Assembly: GCA_050303415.1 (NCBI GenBank)
Contig: JBNLBS010000006.1
Coordinates: 62,001-126,000 of the forward strand
Length of the DNA stretch: 64,000 nt
Origin: JBNLBS01 sp050303415
GTDB taxonomy: Bacteria; Pseudomonadota; Gammaproteobacteria; Methylococcales; Methylomonadaceae
Reading direction: 5' to 3'
A model generated the notes under the pieces. It saw nothing but the letters and a program-made list of their open reading frames with translations, did no database searches and was not told the origin of the DNA. How positions within the stretch are numbered: the stretch's first letter is position 1; each line of letters begins with the position of its first letter. Shown here in pieces: positions 1 to 9,496 of this stretch. Both the position numbers and the translations under genes were made by a program.

Positions 1-2
1 AC

Positions 3-1088
3 GCCGATCATTTTAGTGCTCGCCTGGGGATGTTTCAAATTCGCTGGGAACAACATGATGAATTCAGCAACTATACTTTTTATGTCCAGAATGTTTTACC
101 TGACCCCTTTGCCGAACCGGCATTAACCCAGGTTCCGGTCGATTGGCTAAATAATCTGCCCGGCTCTATTATGGTTGCAGCCCACGCCTCCATTTTGCCC
201 GCACCTGAAACCATTGACCTTGAAATACTGGCTAAACACTTTGCCGGTAACTCTATCATCGGTGCAGAAATGACCGGCGGCGCAGCTAATGCTTTTACCG
301 ATTTCCGTATTCATGTTGATGGCTTTAGTCGTTTTTTAATTCTGGATAAAGGCCTGAAGCCGGAACAGGCCGGACGGCTGATGCAACGTTTATTTGAAAT
401 AGAGGTATACAGAGTGTTAGCTCTGCGCGCATTTCCCATTGCTAAAAAACTCAGCCTTGAACTCAATAAAGCTGATAAAGATCTTTACACCATCACTTCT
501 GCAATGTCTCAACCTGACAGCAATGATGCCGAGTTATTAGACGAATTAACCACATTAGCCGCCGCTGTTGAAAACCATATTTCCAGCACTCATTTCCGCT
601 TTGATGGCGCCAGCGCCTATTACAAGCTGGTAACACAACGCATTAAGGATTTACGTGAAGTTAGAATCCAAGGCATTCAAACCATTGGTGAATTTATGAA
701 AAGACGGCTGGAGCCGGCTATTTATACCTGCCAGTCCACAGCCAACCGTTTTGCCTTATTATCAGAACGAATCAGCAATGCCAGCCAACTGTTACGAACT
801 CGGGTTGATATTGCCATAGAGCGACAAAACCAGGACTTATTAAGCTCAATGAACCGGCGGGCAAAAATACAATTACGCCTGCAGGAAACAGTCGAAGGTC
901 TGTCTATTGTTGCTATCACCACCTATGTCACCAGCCTCATTCATTCTATTGTCAAAGCCCTAAAAGAAGCTGGTTTCGATGTTAAACCCGACCTTATTGC
1001 CGGATTATCGATTCCTGTCGTTATCCTTTTTGTTGCCCTCAGTGTCCGACGCATTCACAAAATGATTCAAAAAAACGATACCGAATAA
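3..1088 (+). CDS. DUF3422 family protein, 5' end missing
   Basis: The reading frame is open from the left edge, so this is the C-terminal 361 residues of a gene that starts outside the window. The internal ATG at 30 is not the true start, because in-frame residues before it continue the family pattern (RLG.FQIRWEQHDEFSNYTFY). DUF3422 proteins are about 420 residues, so roughly 60 are missing. The protein is mostly helical, and two hydrophobic segments near the C-terminus (about the last 50 residues) suggest membrane anchoring. Function is unknown for the family. It converges on fxsA with an 8-nt gap. Family assignment is from memory of the conserved region and is fairly secure. Confidence 0.8.
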   Translation, partial: ADHFSARLGMFQIRWEQHDEFSNYTFYVQNVLPDPFAEPALTQVPVDWLNNLPGSIMVAAHASILPAPETIDLEILAKHFAGNSIIGAEMTGGAANAFTDFRIHVDGFSRFLILDKGLKPEQAGRLMQRLFEIEVYRVLALRAFPIAKKLSLELNKADKDLYTITSAMSQPDSNDAELLDELTTLAAAVENHISSTHFRFDGASAYYKLVTQRIKDLREVRIQGIQTIGEFMKRRLEPAIYTCQSTANRFALLSERISNASQLLRTRVDIAIERQNQDLLSSMNRRAKIQLRLQETVEGLSIVAITTYVTSLIHSIVKALKEAGFDVKPDLIAGLSIPVVILFVALSVRRIHKMIQKNDTE

Positions 1089-1096
1089 ATCTCAGC

Positions 1097-1537
1097 TTAT
1101 CGTTCATCTTCTTTTTTATACTCCCCCTCCAACACATCATTTTCTGCGTTCTGCTGGCGAAACGGACCACCATTTTGCAACATATGATTTTCTATAATAT
1201 ATTGAGCCAGCTTTCTACGCGCCTGAGGAATCAGGCATGCAAACCCCAATACATCGGTAAAAAAACCGGGGGTTAAAAGCAATGCTCCACCTACCAACAG
1301 AATAGGCCCTTCAATCATTTCAAAAGCCGGGACGACACCTTGAGCCAAACTGTTTTGAAAACGCTGCCAGGTTGCAAACCCCTGCTGCCTTAATAACCAG
1401 GCTCCCAGAACCGCGGTAAACACGACCAAAAAAATAGTGCTCCAAACGCCGATAATATCTCCAATTTGCAGTAATAAATAAATTTCCACAAACGGCACCA
1501 ACAAAAAAAACAAAAATAAAATCTGAACCAATCTCAT
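1097..1537 (-). CDS. fxsA: FxsA family membrane protein
   Basis: This 146-residue protein has three hydrophobic segments (about 5-24, 28-49 and 77-97) and the family signature GP.LLVGGALLLTPGFFTD in the third. FxsA proteins are small cytoplasmic-membrane proteins; in E. coli, overexpression overcomes F-plasmid exclusion of phage T7, and the normal role is unclear. The C-terminal tail is charged and cytoplasmic. It stands alone, converging on the DUF3422 gene. The length is close to the family norm. The identification is confident, but the function is not informative. Confidence 0.88.
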   Translation of the reverse strand: MRLVQILFLFFLLVPFVEIYLLLQIGDIIGVWSTIFLVVFTAVLGAWLLRQQGFATWQRFQNSLAQGVVPAFEMIEGPILLVGGALLLTPGFFTDVLGFACLIPQARRKLAQYIIENHMLQNGGPFRQQNAENDVLEGEYKKEDER

Positions 1538-1921
1538 TAAAAACCCCGACTAAACTATAAATATTTAGACTGAATGCTCATTAAAATAAATTATTCCCAC
1601 ATTCACTCTACTTTTATAACCATAATGATAGACAGTTTCACCTCTATATGCCATGGTTATATTTTTGAATAAAAACCACATAATATTTGATATTATATGA
1701 TTCAAAAAATACTTGCATGAGGCTTTGATAGAGATTAGATTTACATTAATAAGCATATATACCTATTCTCGACATTTTAATTTTCTATTTAGAAAACTTA
1801 AGTCTCAAAAATAAAAAAAAATTAACTGGCCAGAATGCACCGCTCGTAAGCAATGATACATTGATTTTAAATAACCTTAATTCCAAATCACCCTTGCTTG
1901 GCTTCGGAAGAAAATGCTGAT
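1538..1921. other. Intergenic region, no gene seen
   Basis: This AT-rich gap separates divergently transcribed fxsA and the hybrid kinase gene. A 63-codon minus-strand open frame (1565-1756) has no recognisable features and low-complexity hydrophobic content, so I do not call it. The gap must hold promoters for both flanking genes, but no clear -35/-10 pair stood out. Confidence 0.5.
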
Positions 1922-4669
1922 ATGAATAATAATCGCACGAAACCTAATCCGGCCAAAGACTTCAGAAAATCCTATTTGATTATTCTGTCCTGCCTGTTTG
2001 CCATTCTATTTGGTCATCAAGCTTTTTTTAATCTTGGCATTCGCCATGTCCTTGATAACAATCGTATAATCAATGTTGCCGTCCAACAAAACCAAATAAG
2101 TGAAAGCATTAATAAGAACATACTGATGCTTTTGGACAGCAAAACAAAAGCGGAGCGCAAGCAATTAATTGAAGACAGCCGGAAAAGCAGCCAACTCTTA
2201 TTGCTTAATCAACCCAAAATCCACCCCACCGAAAACAACAATTTTTTATTCATTCCGGCTTATACAACTCAGAAACCTGAGTTCATACAGGTCCAGACAA
2301 GTCTGTTAAAACTAAATGAAACATTAAAAACAGTTCTCTATCTTGCCGATCAGGATTCATCCAAAGCCGCTGAATTCAATAGCGCCGTTCAGAGTTTTCT
2401 AGCGCGTGAGTTTGATTATACTCAACAGTTAAACCGAATCATTTTATCTTTGGAACAAAACTTAACGCTAGAGTTGAATCACTTTAACTTTCTCTCCTGG
2501 GTGGAAATGGGCGTAATTATCGCCATTCTTTTCAGCAGCACTTTTTTTGTTTTTTATCCTTCAATTAGAGTTGTTAAACAGCAGTTTGAAGAGCTAAACC
2601 AATCTAATGCCCATCGCCGTGATTTAATTGACACTTTAAAGCAAAAAAATACCGCCTTGGAAAAAACCACCCGAAATGCACGCATTAACGAAGAAGCCAT
2701 GGGTAATCAGGCGTTGGAAATTCTTGAACATAGGCAGTTTTTAGATGCTATTTTAAATACCGCTCAATTCTGTATTATCAGTATCAAAACCGATGGCAGT
2801 ATTACCTTATTCAACCAACGTGCTGAAGAAATATTCGGTTACGATAGCGAAGAAGTAATAGGCAAAAACATCAACACCTTAATGCCTTCGCCGCATAAAG
2901 AAGAACACGACAACTATTTGCAGCAATTCCTCGCGACTGGAAAAAACAATATCATCGGTATGGGACGAGATGTTTACGGTTTAAAAAAGGATGGGACAGT
3001 TTTTCCTATTCATCTTAGGGTCAGTGAAATCAAATCTCACAACCGCCATGAATTTGTCGGTTTTATTGATGACCTGACAGAAATTAAAAACACCCAAAAA
3101 CAATTAATTCACAGCGAAAGCCGTTATCGTGCCATTGTTGAAGATCAACCGAATCTGATTTGCCGGTATACTCCCGATTATAAACTTACCTTTGTTAACC
3201 AGGCTTATTGCAGCTATTTTAAGCAGGAAGCCGAACAGATTATAGGTACTTCTATTCTTAATATTCTGCCTGATGACATAATCGACTGGTTTAAGCAATT
3301 TCACAGCACCTTATCTTATGATTCTCCCTTTGGACAGCACGAAGATCAAATAATAACGCCAGACGGCACGACAGAATGGCAACATTGGGCAACCCGGGCA
3401 ATCTGTAATGATGCTCATCAGGTTATAGAGTTCCAGGGTGTAGGCACCATTACCACAGATAGAAAACTGGCCGAACTGAAAATTATCGAAGCTAAAAAAA
3501 TAGCCGAAAAAGCCAATAAAATAAAATCTCAGTTCCTATCCAATATGAGTCATGAACTGAGAACCCCACTCAATTCCATCATTGGATTTTCCCAACTTCT
3601 GGAAACAGACACTCAGGAGCCGTTAACTGAACACCAAAGCGACTCCGTTGAACATATTCATAAAGCCGGAAAACACCTGCTTTCTTTAATCAATGAGATT
3701 CTGGATCTATCTAAAATTGAAGCCGGTCAGATCACACTGATCATGGATACGATCAATTTTTCTGATGTGATTAATGAAAGCCTGTCCATTATCAATACCA
3801 TCGCCCAACAAAACCATATTACATTGAGCTCGCACCTTACATCACCTGAAAACAGTTTAATAACAGGTGACTACATGCGGGTAAAACAAATCATTCTTAA
3901 TTTACTTTCTAATGCAATAAAATATAATAAAGAAAACGGCCATGTTGATGTTGTTCTGGAAAGAGTAAATAATCATCTGGTTTTAAGTGTAAAAGATACT
4001 GGTTATGGTATAGATAATGAACTGCTGCCTCAATTATTCAAGCCCTTTAACCGTTTAGGCGCTGAACAAAGTGCCATTGAAGGAACGGGTATAGGCCTGT
4101 GCATAACTAAAAACCTGGTTGAAAATATGAATGGTGAAATTGGTGTCGAATCTACACCAAACGGAGGCTCCTGTTTCTGGGTTAAATTTCCACTCAAGAC
4201 CACAAAGCCTAAACTGAAAACACCTCAGTCGCAGCAAAATAAGACCAATGAAAAAATTGAATCAACAGGCAATCGCCCTACTTCACATCAACATACCGTG
4301 GTGTATATTGAAGATAATCTGGCAAACACTCAGTTAATGAATAAAATCATTGCCCGAATCCCTGAACTGAAATTGCATACGGCCATAAATGCTGAAATCG
4401 GTATAGAACTTATTGAAAAGATTAAACCTGATATTATTCTAATGGATATTGATTTACCCGGAATGAATGGCTTTGAAGCCCTTACTGAAATAAGAAATAA
4501 ATTTAAATTTGCCCGAAGTACTCCGGTTATTGCAGTCAGTGCCAATGCCATGAAGAAAGATATAGAAAAGGGGCTTAAACATGGTTTTTTTGATTATTTA
4601 ACCAAACCTATTAATGTCATCCATTTTAAAGAAGCCATTAATAAAGCCTTGGCTGATAAGCAAATATAA
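1922..4669 (+). CDS. Membrane hybrid sensor histidine kinase (PAS-PAS-HisKA-HATPase-REC)
   Basis: The protein is about 915 residues from ATG 1922. That start follows a GGAAG at a reasonable distance, whereas an in-frame TTG at 1898 would add eight residues (numbering below counts from that TTG). Two membrane segments (about 26-46 and 201-223) flank a roughly 150-residue helical periplasmic sensor region. Then come a coiled linker, two PAS domains (about 280-400 and 405-525), and a HisKA domain with the phospho-accepting His552 in SNMSHELRTPLN. The HATPase has N671 in the N box, DTGYGI and GTGIGL. A C-terminal receiver has acidic residues ED at 805-806, phospho-acceptor Asp850 and Lys903. Its stop codon is followed directly by the ATG of an HD-GYP response regulator, so that protein is the likely output partner. 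The stimulus is unknown. Confidence 0.9.
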   Translation: MNNNRTKPNPAKDFRKSYLIILSCLFAILFGHQAFFNLGIRHVLDNNRIINVAVQQNQISESINKNILMLLDSKTKAERKQLIEDSRKSSQLLLLNQPKIHPTENNNFLFIPAYTTQKPEFIQVQTSLLKLNETLKTVLYLADQDSSKAAEFNSAVQSFLAREFDYTQQLNRIILSLEQNLTLELNHFNFLSWVEMGVIIAILFSSTFFVFYPSIRVVKQQFEELNQSNAHRRDLIDTLKQKNTALEKTTRNARINEEAMGNQALEILEHRQFLDAILNTAQFCIISIKTDGSITLFNQRAEEIFGYDSEEVIGKNINTLMPSPHKEEHDNYLQQFLATGKNNIIGMGRDVYGLKKDGTVFPIHLRVSEIKSHNRHEFVGFIDDLTEIKNTQKQLIHSESRYRAIVEDQPNLICRYTPDYKLTFVNQAYCSYFKQEAEQIIGTSILNILPDDIIDWFKQFHSTLSYDSPFGQHEDQIITPDGTTEWQHWATRAICNDAHQVIEFQGVGTITTDRKLAELKIIEAKKIAEKANKIKSQFLSNMSHELRTPLNSIIGFSQLLETDTQEPLTEHQSDSVEHIHKAGKHLLSLINEILDLSKIEAGQITLIMDTINFSDVINESLSIINTIAQQNHITLSSHLTSPENSLITGDYMRVKQIILNLLSNAIKYNKENGHVDVVLERVNNHLVLSVKDTGYGIDNELLPQLFKPFNRLGAEQSAIEGTGIGLCITKNLVENMNGEIGVESTPNGGSCFWVKFPLKTTKPKLKTPQSQQNKTNEKIESTGNRPTSHQHTVVYIEDNLANTQLMNKIIARIPELKLHTAINAEIGIELIEKIKPDIILMDIDLPGMNGFEALTEIRNKFKFARSTPVIAVSANAMKKDIEKGLKHGFFDYLTKPINVIHFKEAINKALADKQI

Positions 4670-5782
4670 ATGGAAAACCAAACTGTAAAACAAGGCTTAA
4701 CATTGGATTTAAAACAACAAATACTTCAAGCTCATATACTAGTCGTTGACGATGAACCGGCTAATGTAAAATTGCTGACAATGATATTAAAGCGGGAAGG
4801 CTACACCAATGTGCAGTCAACTTCTGATCCTAGAGAAGTTGAAGACCTGTGCAACAAAACAGATTTTGATGCCTTTTTACTGGATATCCGCATGCCGTTT
4901 CTTGACGGTTATGCGCTTATGGAGCAATTAAAACTGCGCTTTGTTGACGACTATCTACCGGTTTTAGTATTAACCGCTCAAACCGATAATGAAACTCGCC
5001 TTAAAGCATTAAAAACTGGCGCTAAAGATTTTTTAACCAAACCTTTTGACCAACTGGAAGCATTAACCCGAATCCATAACCTGTTAGAAGTCAGGTTAAT
5101 GCATAATCAGGTTAAAAACCAAAACCAAATCCTTGAGGAAAAAGTTCGCTTAAGAACTGAAGAGATTTATCAAACCCGTCAGGAGGTTATTCGTCGATTG
5201 GGTCTGGCCGCTGAATATCGGGATAATGAAACCGGCAATCATATTATTCGCATGAGCAAATACGCTCAGCTTCTCGCTCTGGCACATGGCTTGTCTCAAG
5301 ATAAAGCAGAAACCATTTTAAATGCCGCCCCCATGCATGATATTGGAAAATTGGGTATTCCTGACAGTATTCTGCTAAAACCGGGAAAACTGAATGCAGA
5401 GGAATGGGAGATTATGAAAACTCATGTTGAAATTGGGGCTGAAATTTTATCGGGCTCTACCAGTGAATTAATGGAGACAGCCCTTAATATTGCCTTGCAC
5501 CATCATGAAAAATGGGATGGCAGCGGCTATCCAAACAACTTAAAAGGTGAACAAATCAGTATTGAAGGCCGGATTTGTGCTATTGCCGATGTTTTTGATG
5601 CGCTGGTATCAGAGCGCCCTTATAAAAAAGCCTGGCCGGTTGAAAAAGCCCTGCAATTAATTGAAGATGAGTCCGGCAAACAGTTTGACCCCACCCTCAC
5701 GCCTTTACTAAAACTGATAATGCCGGAAGTTTTAGAAATTAAACAACAGTACGCCGATGTTATCGAGACCAATTCTGATTAG
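4670..5782 (+). CDS. Response regulator with HD-GYP phosphodiesterase domain (RpfG-like)
   Basis: This 370-residue protein has an N-terminal receiver (about 22-135; Asp72 and Lys124) and a C-terminal HD-GYP domain (about 165-360). The HD pair is at 223-224 in MHDIGKLGIPD, followed by HHHEKWDGSGYP (277-288). HD-GYP domains of this type hydrolyse cyclic di-GMP, and phosphorylation of the receiver would control activity. No nucleotide separates it from the upstream hybrid kinase stop codon, so the two are almost certainly co-translated and form one pathway, as in RpfC/RpfG. All metal-ligand motifs I can check are present. The cellular output (motility, biofilm or other) cannot be read from the sequence. 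Confidence 0.92.
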   Translation: MENQTVKQGLTLDLKQQILQAHILVVDDEPANVKLLTMILKREGYTNVQSTSDPREVEDLCNKTDFDAFLLDIRMPFLDGYALMEQLKLRFVDDYLPVLVLTAQTDNETRLKALKTGAKDFLTKPFDQLEALTRIHNLLEVRLMHNQVKNQNQILEEKVRLRTEEIYQTRQEVIRRLGLAAEYRDNETGNHIIRMSKYAQLLALAHGLSQDKAETILNAAPMHDIGKLGIPDSILLKPGKLNAEEWEIMKTHVEIGAEILSGSTSELMETALNIALHHHEKWDGSGYPNNLKGEQISIEGRICAIADVFDALVSERPYKKAWPVEKALQLIEDESGKQFDPTLTPLLKLIMPEVLEIKQQYADVIETNSD

Positions 5783-5813
5783 CCATGTCCCTCAGCCTGC
5801 ATACAATCCGCTC

Positions 5814-5860
5814 AGCATTGCATACAGCTGTATTTTTGTTCCAGTTCTAAAAGCAATGCT
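5814..5860. repeat. Small inverted repeat between HD-GYP gene and cutA
   Basis: AGCATTGC (5814-5821) and GCAATGCT (5853-5860) are perfect 8-bp inverted arms. Inside lies the palindrome ATACAGCTGTAT followed by TTTTTG. It could be a weak terminator for the kinase/HD-GYP operon or a protein-binding site. Neither is proven. Confidence 0.3.
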
Positions 5861-5965
5861 ATCGTAATCCATTAAAATTACTGATAAAATGCAATTTCAT
5901 AGCGAAACAAAACCAGTTTTACATCATTTATATTTGGTCAGTTAAGGTTGAAAATTTATAGCGCA

Positions 5966-5979
5966 ATGATTTAGATCAA
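5966..5979 (+). promoter_or_regulatory. FNR/Anr-like binding site upstream of cutA-dsbD-tlpA
   Basis: ATGAT-TTAG-ATCAA matches the FNR/Anr consensus TTGAT-N4-ATCAA at nine of ten positions. A TATAAT hexamer follows at 6022-6027. If transcription starts about 7 nt after it, the site centre lies near -61.5, the classic class I activator position. No good -35 element is present, which fits activator dependence. The site is seen in the sequence; regulation by oxygen is inference. Confidence 0.45.
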
Positions 5980-6021
5980 AGTAGGGAAAAACCACCAGTC
6001 ATCGCCAGAAAAAGCACAGCG

Positions 6022-6027
6022 TATAAT
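6022..6027 (+). promoter_or_regulatory. Putative -10 element for cutA-dsbD-tlpA
   Basis: This is a perfect TATAAT about 25 bp before the cutA start, with no recognisable -35 hexamer at 16-18 bp upstream. It pairs with the FNR-like box at 5966-5979. Confidence 0.4.
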
Positions 6028-6051
6028 AATTACATCCCGTTCATAGCAAAC

Positions 6052-6378
6052 ATGCCAACCACATACCAAATCATTCTTTGCACCTGCCCCGACATAAAAA
6101 CAGGTAATGACATCGCTACAATGCTGATTAAAAAAAAACTGGCCGCCTGCATCAATATTATTCCCGGCATCACTTCAGTTTATGAATGGCAGGGAGAGAT
6201 TGAATCCAGCCAGGAACATCTATTGATCATAAAATCCCATCAATGCCAATATCCCTGTATCGAATCAGCAATAAATGAAATGCACCCTTATGAACTTCCT
6301 GAAATAATTGCTGTCCCTATTGAGCAAGGCCTACCTGACTACCTGCAATGGATCGACTCATGCTTATCCTTAAAATAA
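6052..6378 (+). CDS. cutA: Divalent cation tolerance protein CutA
   Basis: This 108-residue protein matches the CutA1 family along its length: an N-terminal CPD..TG.DIA..L...KLAACINI segment, then the hallmark TSVYEWQGEIE and HPYELPEIIAVPIEQGLPDYLQWI. CutA forms a ferredoxin-like trimer and is linked to copper and other divalent metal tolerance, although the mechanism is unclear. The gene overlaps dsbD by about 30 nt, the same cutA-dsbD pairing seen in enterobacteria, so the three downstream genes are probably one transcript behind an FNR-like box. Confidence 0.93.
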   Translation: MPTTYQIILCTCPDIKTGNDIATMLIKKKLAACINIIPGITSVYEWQGEIESSQEHLLIIKSHQCQYPCIESAINEMHPYELPEIIAVPIEQGLPDYLQWIDSCLSLK

Positions 6379-8591
6379 TAACTTTCGCAGCATTCGTTCT
6401 TGTCAGTCACACAACGAGCGCATTAACTACCGAAGAATTACTGCCGCCGGAACAAGCCTTTAAGGTTACCGCCAATGTTACCGATACCAAACAGTTAAAA
6501 GTTGCCTGGCAAATAGCTGACGGATATTTTCTTTATCAAAACAAAATAAAACTTGAGTCCAGAACTGCTCAAATCCAGCTTGATAAAATTATTTTTCCGG
6601 CAGGTAAAACCAAACATGACGAGTTTTTTGGTGACGTTATTATTTACCGAGACCAATTAACACTACCGGTTGGCTATACCAATCCCGACAACCTTGACGC
6701 ACTTAAACTGACAGTTCATTATCAAGGTTGCGCAGATATCGGAGTTTGCTACCCGCCGCAAAAAAGCACCTTTGATTTGACCTTACCTGGGGAAAAAACT
6801 GAGAGTTCGGCAAATGCCGTTCAACAATTGCTTAAAGGCGTGCAAGGTATAAAGCTCAGCCTATTTGAAGACGAATTATTACCCCCTGACCAGGCCTTTC
6901 AATTTTTTGCCCGACTAAAAGATGCCAATACGCTGCATGTAAACTGGATAATTGCTGATGGTTACTATCTGTATAGAGAAAAAACTGCGGTTAACGCTGT
7001 CGATAGCAGCACTGTTCAATTAGCTGCATACAGCCTGCCCAGAGGGGTTCCCAAATATGACGAGGCCTTTGGTCAGGTAGAGATTTTTTATCATGAACTG
7101 GACTTTGACATCCCCCTGATCCGGCATTCAGAATCATCAGAGAAACTGATTATCCAGGCTAAATTTCAAGGCTGTGCCGACCGTGGAGTTTGCTATCCGC
7201 CGATGGATAAAACCATCGAATTAAATGTGCCCGCCAGCACTCAGGCCATACTGCCAAAGACACAATCGGTTCAAATCGATCCACAAATGTCCGAGCAGGA
7301 TCAAATTATCCAATCCCTTAACCATGACAGCTTCTGGATGACGCTAGTCAGCTTTTTTGGCTTTGGCTTGTTACTGTCTTTTACCCCTTGCGTTTTCCCC
7401 ATGATCCCTATTTTATCGGGCATCATTGTCGGTCAAAACAAAACGGTGACCACGCGCAGAGCCTTTATATTATCGCTTAGCTATGTCATTGCCTCAGCCG
7501 TCACCTATACCATTTTCGGAATTCTTGCCGCTTACTTTGGCGGTAACCTGCAGGCCAGTTTTCAGCAACCCTGGGTTATAGCCCTGTTTAGCCTGATTTT
7601 TGTTGCCTTGTCATTTTCCATGTTCGGCTTTTATCATTTGGAGCTACCTAAAGCCCTGCAGGCAAAACTTCATGACACCAGTGAAAAACATCGTGATGGC
7701 TCATTCTGGGGTGCAGCCATTATGGGGGCACTTTCTTCTCTGATTGTTGGCCCTTGTGTGGCCGCCCCTTTAGCCGGAGCGCTTATTTTTATCGGTCAAA
7801 CCGGCGATGCCTGGCTGGGAGGCTCCGCCTTATTCATGATGGGCCTGGGCATGGGAGTGCCGCTGTTGATTGTCGGTACCTCAGCCGGGAAATTATTACC
7901 TAAAGCGGGACATTGGCTTAATGGCACGAAAGCAGTGTTTGGTGTACTTATGTTAGCCATGGCCGCCTGGATGTTAGAACGCATCGTTCCTGCCAGTGTC
8001 AGCATGTTTTTATGGGCCGTGTTATTGATTATTCCCGCTATTTACCTGAATGCTCTTGAACCATTGCCAGCAAATATTTCCGGTTGGTATAAATTGTGGA
8101 AAGGCATTGGTTTAATCATGCTGGTATATGGCATACTTTTGCTTATTGGTATCAGCAGCGGCAACCATAATCCATTAAAGCCGCTGGAAAACTTTAGTCT
8201 ACAAACAGCGTCAGCTAGTGAGCATGAACTTCCATTTATCCCGGTAACCTCCATTCAAGACCTGAATAATAAAATTGCACAAGCCAACACTAACAATAAA
8301 AACGTTATGCTGGATTTTTACGCTGATTGGTGTATATCCTGTAAAGAGCTTGAAGCATATACCTTTACCGACCCAAAGGTTAAAAACTACCTGACTAACT
8401 TTATTTTGCTTAAAGCCGATGTCACCAATAACACTGAAGCAGATAAAGCCTTACTGACAAAATTCCAACTCATTGGCCCACCAGCCGTTTTATTTTTTGA
8501 TAAAAACGGCCGGGAAAAAACAGCCTTGCGAGTAATTGGCTATCAAGATGAGGATACTTTTTTGCAAACCTTAAAACACGTCCAGAATTAA
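6348..8591 (+). CDS. dsbD: Thiol:disulfide interchange protein DsbD with duplicated N-terminal domain
   Basis: DsbD carries electrons from cytoplasmic thioredoxin across the inner membrane to periplasmic partners such as DsbC and cytochrome c maturation proteins. This 747-residue protein has a signal peptide (about 1-25) and then two tandem alpha domains. Each has the redox pair in a CAD.GVCYPP motif (C128/C134 and C276/C282). An eight-helix membrane beta domain follows with C348 (TPCVFPMIP) and C470 (GPCVAAP). Last is a thioredoxin-like gamma domain with WCISC (C662/C665). Usual DsbD is around 570-600 residues with one alpha domain, so the extra length is the duplication. An alternative start is ATG 6360. 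It overlaps cutA upstream and the TlpA gene downstream by one base. Confidence 0.95.
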   Translation: MDRLMLILKIITFAAFVLVSHTTSALTTEELLPPEQAFKVTANVTDTKQLKVAWQIADGYFLYQNKIKLESRTAQIQLDKIIFPAGKTKHDEFFGDVIIYRDQLTLPVGYTNPDNLDALKLTVHYQGCADIGVCYPPQKSTFDLTLPGEKTESSANAVQQLLKGVQGIKLSLFEDELLPPDQAFQFFARLKDANTLHVNWIIADGYYLYREKTAVNAVDSSTVQLAAYSLPRGVPKYDEAFGQVEIFYHELDFDIPLIRHSESSEKLIIQAKFQGCADRGVCYPPMDKTIELNVPASTQAILPKTQSVQIDPQMSEQDQIIQSLNHDSFWMTLVSFFGFGLLLSFTPCVFPMIPILSGIIVGQNKTVTTRRAFILSLSYVIASAVTYTIFGILAAYFGGNLQASFQQPWVIALFSLIFVALSFSMFGFYHLELPKALQAKLHDTSEKHRDGSFWGAAIMGALSSLIVGPCVAAPLAGALIFIGQTGDAWLGGSALFMMGLGMGVPLLIVGTSAGKLLPKAGHWLNGTKAVFGVLMLAMAAWMLERIVPASVSMFLWAVLLIIPAIYLNALEPLPANISGWYKLWKGIGLIMLVYGILLLIGISSGNHNPLKPLENFSLQTASASEHELPFIPVTSIQDLNNKIAQANTNNKNVMLDFYADWCISCKELEAYTFTDPKVKNYLTNFILLKADVTNNTEADKALLTKFQLIGPPAVLFFDKNGREKTALRVIGYQDEDTFLQTLKHVQN

Positions 8592-9124
8592 TGAAACAAA
8601 GTTTGATTATCGGCATTGCCGCTATACTTGCCCTGAGCGCTGGCATTGCCACCCAGATAAACCTGTCTTCTCCCTCACCAGCCACTACCCTCAGCGAATT
8701 TAAATTTCCAGACTTAACCGGAAAAATACACTCCAGTAAGGAATGGCAGGGCAAAGTTTTATTAATTAACTTTTGGGCCAGCTGGTGCCCGCCTTGTATA
8801 AAAGAAATACCGGAGTTTATCCAGTTACAGAAACAGTTAGGCCAACAAAATATACAATTTATTGGTATTGCAGTTGAAGATCGAGATTCAGCATTAAACT
8901 ATACCAACATAGACAGCATCAACTACCCCATTTTGATCGCGGCAGAGAAAGGCATTGCCTTGGCTCAACAACTGGGCAATCATATCAATGCTATTCCGTT
9001 CACATTAGTTGTAGACCAAGAAGGGAATATTGTGCATCGTCATCCCGGAGAATTCTCCAAGCAGCAAATACTGGAAGTTGTGAGCCCCTTTATTAATGCC
9101 TCAATGACCGATAAAAAAACTTGA
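8591..9124 (+). CDS. TlpA/ResA-like periplasmic thioredoxin
   Basis: This 177-residue protein has an N-terminal hydrophobic signal or anchor (about 1-22) and a thioredoxin fold with WCPPC (C66/C69) in the context LINFWASWCPPC. The cis-proline region IPFTLVVDQEG and the family sequence spacing also fit. TlpA/ResA proteins are periplasmic reductants, often for apocytochrome c or copper-centre assembly. The start ATG overlaps the dsbD stop (TAATG), so DsbD is the obvious electron donor. Which client it reduces cannot be told from the window. Confidence 0.88.
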   Translation: MKQSLIIGIAAILALSAGIATQINLSSPSPATTLSEFKFPDLTGKIHSSKEWQGKVLLINFWASWCPPCIKEIPEFIQLQKQLGQQNIQFIGIAVEDRDSALNYTNIDSINYPILIAAEKGIALAQQLGNHINAIPFTLVVDQEGNIVHRHPGEFSKQQILEVVSPFINASMTDKKT

Positions 9125-9496
9125 TTTCAGCACAAATAAGGCAAGACATTGATTCTATTTGTCGCTTGCAGCAGTACCAAACAGGTTCGGCCAAAACGTG
9201 TTGCCTGATAAAAATCATATACCATAAAAAAGATGGTTATGTTTAAATGCAACGTAAATACTCAGCGCAAAACAAGATATCCATTTGCTGATAACCAAAA
9301 GAGATTAAAAATACCGGCTTGACACATTAATTCAGTCATTGAATCGCTATGCTTAGTTATTTTTGGTGGAAATATTGATATGACAAGTGTTATAAGTTAA
9401 AGCTGTATGTTTTGAATCGTTCCACCCAGTAAGCAGGAAACACTACCTAAATCTATAAAGGCAGACAGCGATCAGCTTAATAACGGCAGTTACAAA
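9125..9496. other. Intergenic region, no gene seen
   Basis: This gap between the TlpA gene and the stand-alone receiver gene contains no convincing open frame or RNA gene. A perfect TTGACA occurs at 9319-9324, but no good -10 lies 16-18 bp downstream. The promoter of the receiver gene is presumably here. Confidence 0.5.

Noticed and set aside
1565..1756. 63-codon minus-strand open frame between fxsA and the hybrid kinase
   Set aside because: There is no ribosome-binding site or family resemblance, and the composition is what AT-rich intergenic DNA gives by chance.
9319..9353. Promoter before the stand-alone receiver gene
   Set aside because: TTGACA is perfect, but no -10-like hexamer occurs 16-18 bp downstream; TATGCT is 23 bp away.
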